NCBI GenBank assembly: GCA_016183775.1
Contig: JACPDY010000080.1
Coordinates: forward strand, 1 to 64,000
Reading direction: 5' to 3'
DNA length: 64,000 bases
Source: Bacteroidota bacterium
Lineage (GTDB): Bacteria > Bacteroidota > Bacteroidia > JABDFU01
The translations under genes were made by a program, and so were the position numbers. Positions 55,101-63,906 of this stretch are shown piece after piece (within the stretch, counting starts at the first letter, position 1; every line of letters starts with the position of its first letter). Below the pieces are notes generated by a model. It did not search any database, was not told where the DNA came from, and worked only from the letters and a program-made list of their open reading frames with translations.

Positions 55101-56264
55101 ATGGAGAATATTCAACAACTCATCGCTTCTACAGCATTACCTGAGGAATTAAAGATAATTGCCGAAAAAATTCTGAATAATGAGCGTATCACCATCGATG
55201 AAGGAGTAACACTGTATTACAAAGGCGAGTTAGGTTTTGTTGGCACACTCGCCAATCACATCCGCGAACAAAAACACGGTAACAAAACTTTTTTTAACCG
55301 CAACTTTCACATTGAGCCAACTAATATCTGTGTATTCGACTGTAAGTTTTGTTCCTACTCACGCTTGTTAAAGCAAAAAGAAGGATCATGGGAATTAAAT
55401 GAAGAGCAGATACTGGACATTATAAAAAAGTATGATGGACAACCTGTAACTGAAGTACATATAGTGGGAGGGGTTCATCCCAAAATGGGATTAAAATATT
55501 TTGCCGATCTGATTAAAAAGATAAAACAGTATCGTCCCGATCTGCACGTTAAAGCCTTTACCGCTGTAGAATTGGAATACATGTTCCGCAAAGCGAAAAT
55601 GAGTTATGAGGAAGGTTTGAAATACTTTAAGGATTATGGACTTAATTCATTACCCGGAGGCGGCGCCGAAATTTTTGATGAAGAAGTGCGCAAACAAATT
55701 TGTGAGGATAAATGTACCAGTGCGCAATGGCTGGAGATACATGAAACGGCCCACAAATTAGGTATTCCCTCAAACGCGACCATGTTATACGGGCATATGG
55801 AAAAATTCGAACATCGTATTGACCACATGAATCGTTTGCGTACACTGCAGGATAAAACCAATGGGTTCAATACATTTATTCCGCTAAAGTTCCGGAACAA
55901 GGATAATCAAATGAGTCATTTACCGGAAGTAAGTGTGGTTGAAGACCTCCGCAACTATGCCATCGCCCGTATTTTTATGGATAATGTTGCGCATTTGAAA
56001 GCGTACTGGCCGATGATCGGGCGAACCACAGCACAGTTGTCCCTGAGTTTTGGTGTGGATGATATTGACGGCACTATCGATGATAGTACAAAAATATATA
56101 CTATGGCCGGTTCTGAGGAGCAGAATCCCGCTTTAACTACTCAACAGTTAGTTGAACTCATCAAACAAGTAAATCGCCAGCCCGTTGAACGCGATACTTT
56201 GTATAATGTAGTCCGGGATTATTCTGCCTGTAATTTTTCCGATAAAGCGGAGGTGGTTCAGTGA
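55101..56264 (+). CDS. mqnE: Aminofutalosine synthase (radical SAM)
   Basis: MqnE joins SAM to 3-[(1-carboxyvinyl)oxy]benzoate in the futalosine route to menaquinone. The 387-residue protein has the radical SAM CxxxCxxC motif (CVFDCKFC, near residues 76-83), then EVHIVGGVHPKMGL near 123, SLPGGGAEIFDEEVR near 181-195 and a C-terminal region with WPMIGRTTAQLSLSFGVDD. These fit MqnE; MqnC is the close paralogue. Other mqn genes are not in the window. Confidence 0.92.
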   Translation: MENIQQLIASTALPEELKIIAEKILNNERITIDEGVTLYYKGELGFVGTLANHIREQKHGNKTFFNRNFHIEPTNICVFDCKFCSYSRLLKQKEGSWELNEEQILDIIKKYDGQPVTEVHIVGGVHPKMGLKYFADLIKKIKQYRPDLHVKAFTAVELEYMFRKAKMSYEEGLKYFKDYGLNSLPGGGAEIFDEEVRKQICEDKCTSAQWLEIHETAHKLGIPSNATMLYGHMEKFEHRIDHMNRLRTLQDKTNGFNTFIPLKFRNKDNQMSHLPEVSVVEDLRNYAIARIFMDNVAHLKAYWPMIGRTTAQLSLSFGVDDIDGTIDDSTKIYTMAGSEEQNPALTTQQLVELIKQVNRQPVERDTLYNVVRDYSACNFSDKAEVVQ

Positions 56265-56282
56265 ATTCTTTCGTCCTGCTTT

Positions 56283-56448
56283 AGAGGTTGTTTGAAATTT
56301 ATCCCTGCATTTTGCTATGGCGCCTTTTTTCCTCATACTTCGTTACTTTTTTCGGCAAGAGGTCGCTGAGCTATTGCCTGTAAAAGTGCCTCGTCTGAGA
56401 AAAAAATGCGCTCATATAAATTTACAGGTATAAATTTAAACAACCTCT
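56283..56448. mobile_element. MITE-like element with 24-25-base terminal inverted repeats
   Basis: The left end AGAGGTTGTTTGAAATTTAT.. (56283-56307) and the right end (56425-56448), whose reverse complement is AGAGGTTGTTTAAATTTATA.., match over 24 bases with one gap. The inner parts also pair (GGCGCCTTTTTTCCTCAT with CTGAGAAAAAAATGCGC), so the whole 166-base segment folds into one long hairpin. It contains no gene. It ends at the stop codon of the dehydrogenase gene. No transposase or clear target duplication is seen. Confidence 0.6.
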
Positions 56449-57356
56449 TAAATATGGGGAAGAACCTGTTTTCTGAATCCGTCAGCAACCACTAATTCTT
56501 TTGATCCCGCAGCGTATTTGTAAAATCCGTTCCCGCTCTTAACACCAAGGTGGCCTGCAGTTACCATATTTACCAATAACGGACATGGAGCATATTTCGG
56601 ATTTCCAAAACCTTCGTGTAATACTTTTAAAATTGACAGGCATACATCAAGCCCGATAAAGTCCGCCAATTGCAATGGTCCCATAGGATGAGCCATTCCC
56701 AGTTTCATTACGGTATCAATTTCTTCAACCTCCGCCACACCTTCATACAGCGAATAGATAGCTTCATTTATCATTGGCATTAAAATACGGTTCGCTACAA
56801 AGCCGGGGTAGTCATTCACTTCAACGGGTACCTTGTTCAGTTTTTTTGAAATTGCAAAGATCAGTTCATTCACTTCATTTGAAGTAGAGTAACCACGGAT
56901 CACTTCAACCAGTTTCATTACCGGTACAGGATTCATAAAGTGCATGCCTATCACTTTGTCGGGACGTTTGGTAACGGAACCGATTCTGGTAATTGAAATA
57001 GATGACGTGTTAGATGCTAAAATTGTGTTAACAGGACAAATTTTATCCAGCTCACGGAAAATATTCAGTTTTGTTTCAATGTTTTCTGTCGCGGCTTCTA
57101 CAACGAGGTCAGCATTTTTTGCACCTTCTGTAAGTGTTGTAAACGTTTTAATATTTTTAAGTGTGTTGACTTTATCGGTTTCGGTAACAGCGCCTTTCGC
57201 AACCTGCCGGTCAATGTTTTTTGAAATTGTAGCCAGTGCCTTGTCCAGGGCCGGCTGTGAAATATCAACCAGTGACACATTAAATCCAAATTGCGCGAAC
57301 GTATGAGCAATCCCATTGCCCATTGTTCCGGATCCGATAACGGTTATGTTTTTCAT
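56448..57356 (-). CDS. 3-hydroxybutyryl-CoA dehydrogenase
   Basis: The 302-residue enzyme oxidises (S)-3-hydroxyacyl-CoA with NAD(P). The Rossmann fingerprint is VIGSGTMGNGIAHTFAQFG (residues 5-23). The catalytic region shows SNTSSISIT near 114, GMHFMNPVPVM with the catalytic His near 140, and the C-terminal dimerisation domain with PMGPLQLADFIGLDV. Size and motifs fit the short single-function HBD. It may serve short-chain fatty acid or butyrate metabolism, possibly with the IcmF mutase at 22 kb; that link is speculation. Confidence 0.93.
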   Translation of the reverse strand: MKNITVIGSGTMGNGIAHTFAQFGFNVSLVDISQPALDKALATISKNIDRQVAKGAVTETDKVNTLKNIKTFTTLTEGAKNADLVVEAATENIETKLNIFRELDKICPVNTILASNTSSISITRIGSVTKRPDKVIGMHFMNPVPVMKLVEVIRGYSTSNEVNELIFAISKKLNKVPVEVNDYPGFVANRILMPMINEAIYSLYEGVAEVEEIDTVMKLGMAHPMGPLQLADFIGLDVCLSILKVLHEGFGNPKYAPCPLLVNMVTAGHLGVKSGNGFYKYAAGSKELVVADGFRKQVLPHI

Positions 57357-57472
57357 ATTACTACAATATTACTATTAACTATAAATTGCGAATTATTTAC
57401 GAATGTACAAATTACGAATTGTTGAAGAAACCAGATTCGTAAATTCGTTTTTTTATTCGCTATTCGTTGATA

Positions 57473-58894
57473 TCACTTCCCTCTGCCCTGGATCACAATC
57501 AGCACCGTATAGATGAGGATCTTGAAATCGAGCGCGAGGCTCATGTTCTCAATGTAAATGATGTCATACTTAAGGCGTGCCACCATTTGTTCAACGTTTT
57601 CGGCATAACCGTATTTTACCTGTCCCCATGAAGTGATGCCGGGTCTCACTTTGTGCAGATGCTTGTAGTGAGGAGCCTGTTTAACAATCTGGTCAATGTA
57701 AAACTGGCGTTCCGGGCGGGGTCCAACGATCGACATTTCACCGATCAGCACATTGAAAAATTGCGGGAACTCATCCAGCCGTACTTTACGCAAAAAGCGC
57801 CCTAATGGCGTTATGCGCGGATCCAATTTCCGTGACAGGGCAGGCCCCTGTTTTTCCGCATCAATATACATGGAGCGGAATTTATGAATAAAAAAAGGTT
57901 TGCCGTGCCAGCCTATGCGCTCATGACTATAAAAGGCGGGCCCTTTTGAAGTGCTTTTAACAAGTATTATAAGTATGATATATAACCACGAAAATCCGAT
58001 CAGTACAAATAACGATACGACCACATCGAACATGCGTTTAAAGGATTGCTGCCATACCGGCATTATCTCACGTGAAATCTCAATAAGCGGCGCGTCGAAA
58101 ATGGAGGTCATGCGTACTGAACCGGATAAAATATCATACATATCCGGGATGATCTTTATCATCAGCCCGCCGTCATCGATCTCGTTAACGATATGCCCGA
58201 TATGTTCGTGTTCGGAGGTTTCTATGGCAATAATAACTTCTTCAATAGCGTATTCATGTACTATCTTTTTTATTTCGCTCAGTTCGCCCAGATGCGTAAG
58301 ATTTTCTTTAAGTTGATGAGAATAGCCATTCTTGTTATCCACATGAACGAAGCCTGCAAATTTATTTCCCGATGATTTGGGCTGTGTTTGCATTTCGTTG
58401 AATAGTTTTAACGCGTTTTCGTTGCTGCCAATTAAAACGGTGTTAAATCCGATTATGCGGTTATGGATCCTGTTGTTTGTTATCGACGATAAAATAAGAC
58501 GGGGAATGAATGTCAATCCAAAATGCAATCCAAATAATACGAGCAATGATTGATAATAGGTTTTGTATGAAACCACTTCATCATCGAGCAGGAGTATGAA
58601 AAATATTACAATTACACCGACCATGCTGATGAAAAGGGTTTGCCCCATTTCTTTAAGTCGCGATTTTCTGTAGGGATTTAAATAGTAGCCTGTCAGATAA
58701 TAAAACAGGATCCAGAATATAGTGATGGCAATGAGGCTATAGTAAAACTTGGAGTTGAATTCCACAGGAACAGATCGTCCGAATTTTTCGGGCTCGATAT
58801 AAACTTTGCGGTACAGGAAGAAAAGGGTCCAGGCCAAAGCCGCGCTTAGCGCGTCAAACAAAAGATACTTGCTGGCTTGTAACCTTTTATTCAT
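57473..58894 (-). CDS. Polyprenyl glycosylphosphotransferase (exopolysaccharide initiating sugar transferase)
   Basis: This 473-residue protein has five membrane helices: four in the N-terminal 130 residues, a CoA-binding-like domain at 140-270, then a fifth helix and the bacterial sugar transferase domain (about 285-473: KRMFDVVVSLFVL, SHERIGWHGKPFFIHKFRSM, RKVRLDEFPQFFNVLIGEMS, IVGPRPERQFYI). It transfers a sugar-1-phosphate to undecaprenyl phosphate to start a capsule, exopolysaccharide or O-antigen unit. It lies downstream of a lipoprotein gene and a sugar dehydrogenase gene on the same strand. Confidence 0.94.
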   Translation of the reverse strand: MNKRLQASKYLLFDALSAALAWTLFFLYRKVYIEPEKFGRSVPVEFNSKFYYSLIAITIFWILFYYLTGYYLNPYRKSRLKEMGQTLFISMVGVIVIFFILLLDDEVVSYKTYYQSLLVLFGLHFGLTFIPRLILSSITNNRIHNRIIGFNTVLIGSNENALKLFNEMQTQPKSSGNKFAGFVHVDNKNGYSHQLKENLTHLGELSEIKKIVHEYAIEEVIIAIETSEHEHIGHIVNEIDDGGLMIKIIPDMYDILSGSVRMTSIFDAPLIEISREIMPVWQQSFKRMFDVVVSLFVLIGFSWLYIILIILVKSTSKGPAFYSHERIGWHGKPFFIHKFRSMYIDAEKQGPALSRKLDPRITPLGRFLRKVRLDEFPQFFNVLIGEMSIVGPRPERQFYIDQIVKQAPHYKHLHKVRPGITSWGQVKYGYAENVEQMVARLKYDIIYIENMSLALDFKILIYTVLIVIQGRGK

Positions 58895-59014
58895 TCGAAG
58901 CCGAATTTAATTTTAATAGTCAAATTTTCTGCCGGCGGCAGATATGGAACTCAATGAATGCAAAATGCGTACGCCTCTTTTTTTATATGTCGCAATCGTG
59001 TTCGTTTCATGAAT

Positions 59015-59860
59015 TCAGCGGTGAATAAGTTTTATATTATCCAGGTACAATTCGGCCTGTGAAACGGCGGCGTCCCTGCTCATGCTAAAAAAAACAGCGT
59101 AAGAGGTTGATGGTACCAGTTGCGTAATAGTACTCAGGTTCACATAAATTTTATTCCATTGCGCGCTTGGCTTAATGGTTAATGCAGGGATAGGCACACC
59201 TGAACTGCTTGCATAAATCCCTACGGTAAAAGCATTATTTGTCTTATAATTCAGTTCAAGAAATACATCATCGCCATTGTTCGGGAGTGCAAATGAGGAA
59301 GATGAAACACCTTCAAAATAATTTCCTGGAAGATAAACTACGCCGCAGCTGCTGCCTTCAAATGCATTCGGGAGTCCTGCTTTTTGTATGACGGTATCAC
59401 TTCCTGTCCCTTTGATCATGGAGATGCCAATGGTTTCAAAGTCCTCTTTCCAGGGAAAACTAAGGCCGGTTAAATAGTTTACAGTTGGAGTTAAGTTTAT
59501 TTTTTCTCCGCGTTTCAATGTTTGATTTTGTATATATGGCCCGTAAAAACCATAGGCGCCGCGATTCGCCGATATACCGTTTATTTTTATTCCGGCACCA
59601 ATACTCACATTGCTCAAACCCTCTTTCAGAACAGGAACCGTTGCGGGAAGCTCAAAGGTTCCGATATACTGGTCCCCTACATAAACCCATGCATCCGTAA
59701 TTTTTGATGAGGAAGTTCCTTCTGCTGAATAGGTGGTGGTTAAATTGATCTTGTCAATATGAACGTAGGAAGGAATTTGTGTTGCAGGGTCAATTGAACT
59801 ACACGCTGATAAAAGAGTAATAGCCGGTAATAGCACAAAAATATATGCTGATCTGTACAC
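59015..59860 (-). CDS. Lipoprotein of unknown function with jelly-roll-like C-terminus
   Basis: The 281-residue protein has a lipoprotein signal (lipobox LLSACSS, Cys near residue 20). The N-terminal half (about 28-130) is beta-rich (DAWVYVGDQYIGTFELP, a PEGA-like pattern), and the C-terminal half (about 165-281) looks like a carbohydrate-binding-type jelly roll (FLELNYKTNNAFTVGIY, ELYLDNIKL). It lies between the sugar transferase gene and a Gfo/Idh/MocA gene, 27 bases from the latter. A role in glycan export or attachment is possible but unsupported by known homology. Confidence 0.7.
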   Translation of the reverse strand: MYRSAYIFVLLPAITLLSACSSIDPATQIPSYVHIDKINLTTTYSAEGTSSSKITDAWVYVGDQYIGTFELPATVPVLKEGLSNVSIGAGIKINGISANRGAYGFYGPYIQNQTLKRGEKINLTPTVNYLTGLSFPWKEDFETIGISMIKGTGSDTVIQKAGLPNAFEGSSCGVVYLPGNYFEGVSSSSFALPNNGDDVFLELNYKTNNAFTVGIYASSSGVPIPALTIKPSAQWNKIYVNLSTITQLVPSTSYAVFFSMSRDAAVSQAELYLDNIKLIHR

Positions 59861-59887
59861 TGATAATTTAACGTTGTTCTTTAAAGG

Positions 59888-60889
59888 TTATTGTCCGTTG
59901 TTAATATCTTCCGTAACCGAGGATAACTTTATTTTATCAATGATCAGGTGGGCCACATCGAGTGCCTTATACCCGTCTTCGATAGGTACAGGAGTTGAAG
60001 TGTTATTAAGAATAGCATTGGCAAATGCTTCAAGTTCCAATTTAATGGCGTTGTTAGGTTCTGCTGTTTTATTTTCAAAAAATATTTGCTTCATACCTTT
60101 GTTTTTACCCAGATCAATTGTTATTGCGAGCGGATCAACATCACCCATAACAGGTTTAAGCCTCACCATCTCCACCTTCTTATCTAAAAAATCAACGGAA
60201 ATATACGCATCTTTTTGAAAAAAGCGGGTTTTACGCATATTCTTCAGCGAAATACGGCTCGAAGTAAGATTAGCCACACATCCGTTATCGAATTCGATCC
60301 GCGCGTTGGTAATGTCGGGTGTATCACTAACAACTGCCACTCCGCTGGCGCTCACCCGTTTAATATTTGCTTTAACAATACTTAGCACAATATCAATATC
60401 GTGTATCATTAGGTCGAGTACTACCGAAACATCCGTACCCCGCGGATTGAATTGCGCGAGGCGGTGTGTTTCAATAAATAATGGTTCAGAAATATAGGGT
60501 GCTGCAGTTAAAAAAGCCGGGTTAAAACGTTCCACATGGCCCACCTGTATTTTTACATTCGCCTCGTTGGCCAGGGTAAGTAGTTTTTTGGCTTCCTTAA
60601 GTGTATGTGTCAATGGTTTTTCAATAAATACATGTCTTGTTTTTTTCAGCGCTTTTGACGCGCATTCAAAGTGTGTGATGGTAGGCGTTACAATATCAAT
60701 CGCATCACAATCTTCTATAAGCTCATCAATAGAAGCGTACGGCTTCACATTTAATTCATTTGCAATTTTTTTTGCTGTAAGCGGGTCTGCATCATAAAAG
60801 CCGACCAGTCCGAATTGCGGAAGTTGTTTTATGATCGACAAATGTATTTTGCCCAAATGGCCGGCTCCTAAAACCCCGATCTTTACCAT
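59888..60889 (-). CDS. Gfo/Idh/MocA-family oxidoreductase
   Basis: The 333-residue protein is read from the ATG at 60889 (MVKIGVLGAGHLGKIH); a GTG six codons earlier would extend it without adding a domain. The NAD-binding Rossmann motif GVLGAGHLGKIH (residues 4-15), VFIEKPLT with the conserved EKP near 90-100, and VGHVERFNPAF near 120 are in place. Members oxidise or epimerise sugar nucleotides, inositols or N-acetyl sugars. Proximity to the sugar transferase suggests making an unusual nucleotide sugar. Confidence 0.9.
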   Translation of the reverse strand: MVKIGVLGAGHLGKIHLSIIKQLPQFGLVGFYDADPLTAKKIANELNVKPYASIDELIEDCDAIDIVTPTITHFECASKALKKTRHVFIEKPLTHTLKEAKKLLTLANEANVKIQVGHVERFNPAFLTAAPYISEPLFIETHRLAQFNPRGTDVSVVLDLMIHDIDIVLSIVKANIKRVSASGVAVVSDTPDITNARIEFDNGCVANLTSSRISLKNMRKTRFFQKDAYISVDFLDKKVEMVRLKPVMGDVDPLAITIDLGKNKGMKQIFFENKTAEPNNAIKLELEAFANAILNNTSTPVPIEDGYKALDVAHLIIDKIKLSSVTEDINNGQ

Positions 60890-60907
60890 ATAATTTTTTA
60901 GTTTCAC

Positions 60908-61225
60908 AGAGGTTCACTGAGAACCACAGCGTTTTATTTTTTCTCCGTGCAACTCAGTGTATTCTCTGTATGTCTCCGTGCCTGCACACCGGAGTGTTTT
61001 GGCACGTAGGTGTGTAATTCTTAAAAAGCGCAAACCACAAAGTTAGCTGCTCATTATATGCAATAATCAATTCTGAAATTCAGATTTGAACATTGCATTG
61101 TTACTTTTATTCAAAATGCAATATATAATGTATAATACTGCGGGCTACTTTTGTGCATACTGAGTACTTCGTAGCATATCCTACATTACTTTGTTAAGTC
61201 GTTATTGATGTTAGTGCGTTTAATG
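60908..61225. other. Gene-free stretch with CTCTGTG-type repeats
   Basis: From 60905 to about 60985 the sequence has degenerate units on alternating strands (CACAGAGGTTCACTGAGAAC, CTCAGTGTATTCTCTGTATG, CTCCGTGC), a hairpin-forming repeat. A TAACTTTG element (61045-61038, minus) with TTG candidates at 61063-61061 or 61070-61068 may be the promoter for the gene at 59888-60889. TACTTTTG (61146-61153, plus) may serve pcm. Confidence 0.5.
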
Positions 61226-61259
61226 GGTGAAATTTCGCCCCGGTAATAAGCATAGAAGT

Positions 61260-61916
61260 ATGGAAGATAGTTATAGGCACAAAGGTTTGCGTAAGCAACT
61301 GGCCTTGCAGGTAAAGGAGAAGGGTATAAGTGATAAACAGGTGCTTAAGGCCATAGAAACTATTCCGCGGCATTTATTCCTCGATAATGCTTTTGTCGAA
61401 TTCGCTTATCAGGACAAAGCTTTTCCAATAGGTGAGGGACAAACTATTTCACAACCACATACTGTAGCTTTTCAAACCGAACTGTTGGATATTAAAAAAG
61501 GAGACAAAGTACTGGAGGTTGGTACCGGCTCCGGTTATCAAACATCGGTTTTACTTGAAATGGGGGCTAAAGTATTTACCATTGAGCGACAAAAGATGCT
61601 TTTTGACCGGACAAGTTCGCTTTTACCGAAATTAGGGTATTTACCTAAGTTTTTTTACGGAGATGGCTTTAAAGGCTTACCCGCATTTGCTCCTTTTGAT
61701 AAGATTATTGTTACCGCTGGCGCCCCGATCATACCCCCTGATCTTGTAAGTCAGTTAAAATCAGGTGGTTTAATGGTTATACCTGTTGGCGGCGAAAATG
61801 ATGCGTATGTTATGAAAAGACTTGTAAAAGCAAACAATTCTGATATTCAGATAGTTAGTTTCGGTGATTTTAGATTTGTACCCTTGTTAGAAGAGAAAGA
61901 ATGGGGTAGAAAGTAA
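61260..61916 (+). CDS. pcm: Protein-L-isoaspartate O-methyltransferase
   Basis: The 218-residue enzyme methylates isoaspartyl residues with SAM so that damaged proteins can be repaired. The start is placed at ATG 61260 (MEDSYRHKGLRKQ); an upstream GTG at 61227 would add 11 residues. The PCMT blocks are clear: AFPIGEGQTISQPHTVAFQT near 65-85, motif I VLEVGTGSGYQTSVL near 97, and IIVTAGAPIIPPDLVSQLKSGG-type C-terminal block. It forms a single-gene unit. Confidence 0.92.
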   Translation: MEDSYRHKGLRKQLALQVKEKGISDKQVLKAIETIPRHLFLDNAFVEFAYQDKAFPIGEGQTISQPHTVAFQTELLDIKKGDKVLEVGTGSGYQTSVLLEMGAKVFTIERQKMLFDRTSSLLPKLGYLPKFFYGDGFKGLPAFAPFDKIIVTAGAPIIPPDLVSQLKSGGLMVIPVGGENDAYVMKRLVKANNSDIQIVSFGDFRFVPLLEEKEWGRK

Positions 61917-62050
61917 GATATTGTTAAAAGCATTAAAATGTACTTTTTTAACAATTTTAGCGGTTTTTTGAGTTTACTTAACCTGCTTATTAACAAATGA
62001 TTGTTAAAAATAAAGAAAATGTTCATAAACTTTTGCGTTAAAATTCGCTT

Positions 62051-62058
62051 TATATTTG
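62051..62058 (+). promoter_or_regulatory. -7 element of the outer-membrane barrel gene
   Basis: TATATTTG fits TAnnTTTG; TTTTG at 62031-62035 may be the -33 box but the 15-base spacing is short. The ATG at 62116 follows 57 bases later. Confidence 0.5.
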
Positions 62059-62115
62059 CAGCGTTAAATTTTGAAAACGATTAATCCTAAACAATTAAAC
62101 TAAACAACAAAATCT

Positions 62116-62919
62116 ATGAAAAAATCAGTATTAGTAGTGGCTTTAGCAATCGGTGTAACCGCTGCTTTCGCTCAAGACTTGACATCTAAAAAAGGTGAAA
62201 AGTATTTGCCAGAAGCTAACGATTGGTCTATCGGCTTTGATGCCGTACCTGCGTTAAATGCTGTTGGTCGTGTTATGGGTGGTTCTCAGGGAACAACAAT
62301 GACAAACCCTGCAGGTTCAACTCAGTACATTGTTGGAAAAATGTTCAAAGACGAAAAAACAGCATACCGTGCTGCTATCGGTTTGAATTTTGGTTCAACT
62401 ACATCAAAAATGCTTGTAACTGACGTAACTTCAACTGCAACTCCTCCTGCACAGGTTACTGATGAGCACAAATCAAGCAGCAATGACATTATCATTGGTG
62501 CCGGTTTGGAAAAAAGAAGAGGCACTACCCGTTTGCAAGGGTATTATGGTGGTATGCTGATGATCATGTTGGGCGGTGGTAAAGACACTTACACTTATGG
62601 TAATGCTCTTTCTGCTACTAACACTTCTCATACTAATTCATTCGGACAAGGTGCTGGTGTTACTTCAAATAAATCAGGAAGCACTTTTGGTTTAGGTTTG
62701 AATGGTTTGATCGGTGCTGAATACTTCATCGCTCCTAAAATTTCTGTAGGTGCTGAATATTGGTGGGGTATCAACTTCAGCTCAACAGGCGAAGGTGAAA
62801 TGTCATCTGAGTCATGGTCAGGAACTGCAGCTACAACAACAACTACAAAAACTGCAGGTGGCAGCTCTTTTGGAATTGGTAACAGCGTAAGCTCTATCAT
62901 GGTTAACTTCCACTTCTAA
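62116..62919 (+). CDS. Outer-membrane beta-barrel protein
   Basis: The 267-residue protein has a clear signal peptide (MKKSVLVVALAIGVTAAFAQ, cleavage after residue 19 or 20). The mature chain has alternating strand patterns with many Gly, Ser and Thr (AAIGLNFGSTTSK, GLNGLIGAEYFIAPK, ISVGAEYWWGINFS) and ends in an aromatic residue (MVNFHF), typical of OMP barrels of about eight strands. Its own promoter and terminator and its use of frequent codons suggest high expression. Function unknown. Confidence 0.85.
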   Translation: MKKSVLVVALAIGVTAAFAQDLTSKKGEKYLPEANDWSIGFDAVPALNAVGRVMGGSQGTTMTNPAGSTQYIVGKMFKDEKTAYRAAIGLNFGSTTSKMLVTDVTSTATPPAQVTDEHKSSSNDIIIGAGLEKRRGTTRLQGYYGGMLMIMLGGGKDTYTYGNALSATNTSHTNSFGQGAGVTSNKSGSTFGLGLNGLIGAEYFIAPKISVGAEYWWGINFSSTGEGEMSSESWSGTAATTTTTKTAGGSSFGIGNSVSSIMVNFHF

Positions 62920-62940
62920 GTCGAAGAAAATAATAAAATT

Positions 62941-62974
62941 AAAAGCCCTTTCTGAGAGATCAGAAGGGGCTTTT
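62941..62974 (+). terminator. Rho-independent terminator of the barrel gene
   Basis: AAAAGCCCTTTCTGA pairs with TCAGAAGGGGCTTTT (one G-T pair) and is followed by AATTT; it lies 21 bases after the stop. Confidence 0.85.
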
Positions 62975-62980
62975 AATTTG

Positions 62981-63075
62981 GTTTCAGGTTTGAAAAGGTT
63001 TCAAGTTTGTTGGTTTCAGGTTCAGCTTGTAACAACTTGAAACTTGTAACCTGAAACTCTTTCAAACCAATTTGA
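62981..63075. repeat. GGTTTCAAGTTT-type repeat with inverted copy
   Basis: GGTTTCAGGTTTGAAAAGG and TTTCAAGTTTGTTGGTTTC run into a centre at about 63030 and then appear as the complement (CTTGAAACTTGTAACCTGAA, then CTTTCAAACC), so the segment can form a long hairpin. It belongs to the same style of degenerate short-unit repeats as 44467-44580. Confidence 0.6.
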
Positions 63076-63077
63076 AC

Positions 63078-63530
63078 CTATTTAAACCTTCTCTGGGTTT
63101 CCCTTTCCAGGTCGCGTTTTTTAATATCGTCGCGTTTGTCAAACACCTTCTTTCCCTTTGCCAACGCTATTTCCAGCTTGGCAAGTCCTTTGTCATTAAT
63201 AAATAAGCGAAGCGGGATCACGGTCAGTCCTTTATCTTTTAACTGGTATTGTAATTTGTCCAGCTCGCTTTTATTAAGCAGTAATTTACGGTCGCGCTTG
63301 GTTTGATGATTGTTATAAGTGCCTTGTTTGTATTCGGCAATATGCATATTCCTGACAAATAATTCATTGTCAATAAACGTACAAAAGGCCTCGTTGATGC
63401 CGGCCTGGCTTTCGCGGATAGATTTTATTTCAGTACCGTACAGTTGAATGCCTGCAACATAAGTGTCAATAAAGCTGTATTCAAACGAAGCTTTTTTATT
63501 TTTTATAGTTATATTTTCTCTGTCTGCCAT
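63078..63530 (-). CDS. smpB: SsrA-binding protein SmpB
   Basis: SmpB brings tmRNA to stalled ribosomes. From ATG 63530 it has 150 residues; a TTG at 63545 would add five. The conserved blocks are KKASFEYSFIDTYVAGIQL, GTEIKSIRESQ, FVRNMHIAEYKQGTYNNH (the RNA-contact loop) and RDRKLLLNKSELDKL, with a basic C-terminal tail (KGKKVFDKRDDIKKRDLERE). No ssrA gene was recognised in the window. Confidence 0.95.
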   Translation of the reverse strand: MADRENITIKNKKASFEYSFIDTYVAGIQLYGTEIKSIRESQAGINEAFCTFIDNELFVRNMHIAEYKQGTYNNHQTKRDRKLLLNKSELDKLQYQLKDKGLTVIPLRLFINDKGLAKLEIALAKGKKVFDKRDDIKKRDLERETQRRFK

Positions 63531-63576
63531 AAAGTGTCTCGCCAAATTTACTATTTAATAACGTTTTACGTAGCAT

Positions 63577-63650
63577 TTCCAACTTCCCACTTCCCACTTC
63601 CGACTTCCGACTTCCGACTTCCGACTCCTGACTTCCAACTTCCACTTGTC
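63577..63650. repeat. Heptamer array (ACTTCCG/C)
   Basis: About ten seven-base units run in series: ACTTCCC, ACTTCCC, ACTTCCG four times, ACTCCTG, ACTTCCA, ACTTCCA. It is non-coding and lies upstream of smpB. A related but more degenerate run is at about 47300-47395. Confidence 0.8.
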
Positions 63651-63771
63651 AGCTAAATTTTGAGAGGAGTAAATTGGTTAATTTAACTATCATCCGGGGC
63701 CTGTTTAATATCGATTGAATTATAATTTTAACCTAACACCGGTGAAATATGCAAGTTTCTGACTTTCAGCG

Positions 63772-63808
63772 GCTAACTTTGAACTTTGAACTTCGAACTT
63801 TGAACATT
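63772..63808. repeat. Short GAACTTT-type heptamer run
   Basis: CTTTGAACTTTGAACTTCGA then ACTTTGAAC gives four to five seven-base units, the same unit as the inverted half of the array at 44467-44580. Otherwise 63651-63906 holds nothing recognisable. Confidence 0.65.
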
Positions 63809-63906
63809 TAAAGGCTTGTATTCTTTCGAAATAAATACTTTTTATTTAAAATTATTTGTTATTTTAGCGCCCGTTATTAAACCAAACGCCTAAACCAACT
63901 ATCCTC

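Noticed and set aside
63577-63650. Heptamer array considered as a CRISPR or origin iterons
   Set aside because: Units are seven bases with no spacers, no cas genes, and no replication gene nearby.
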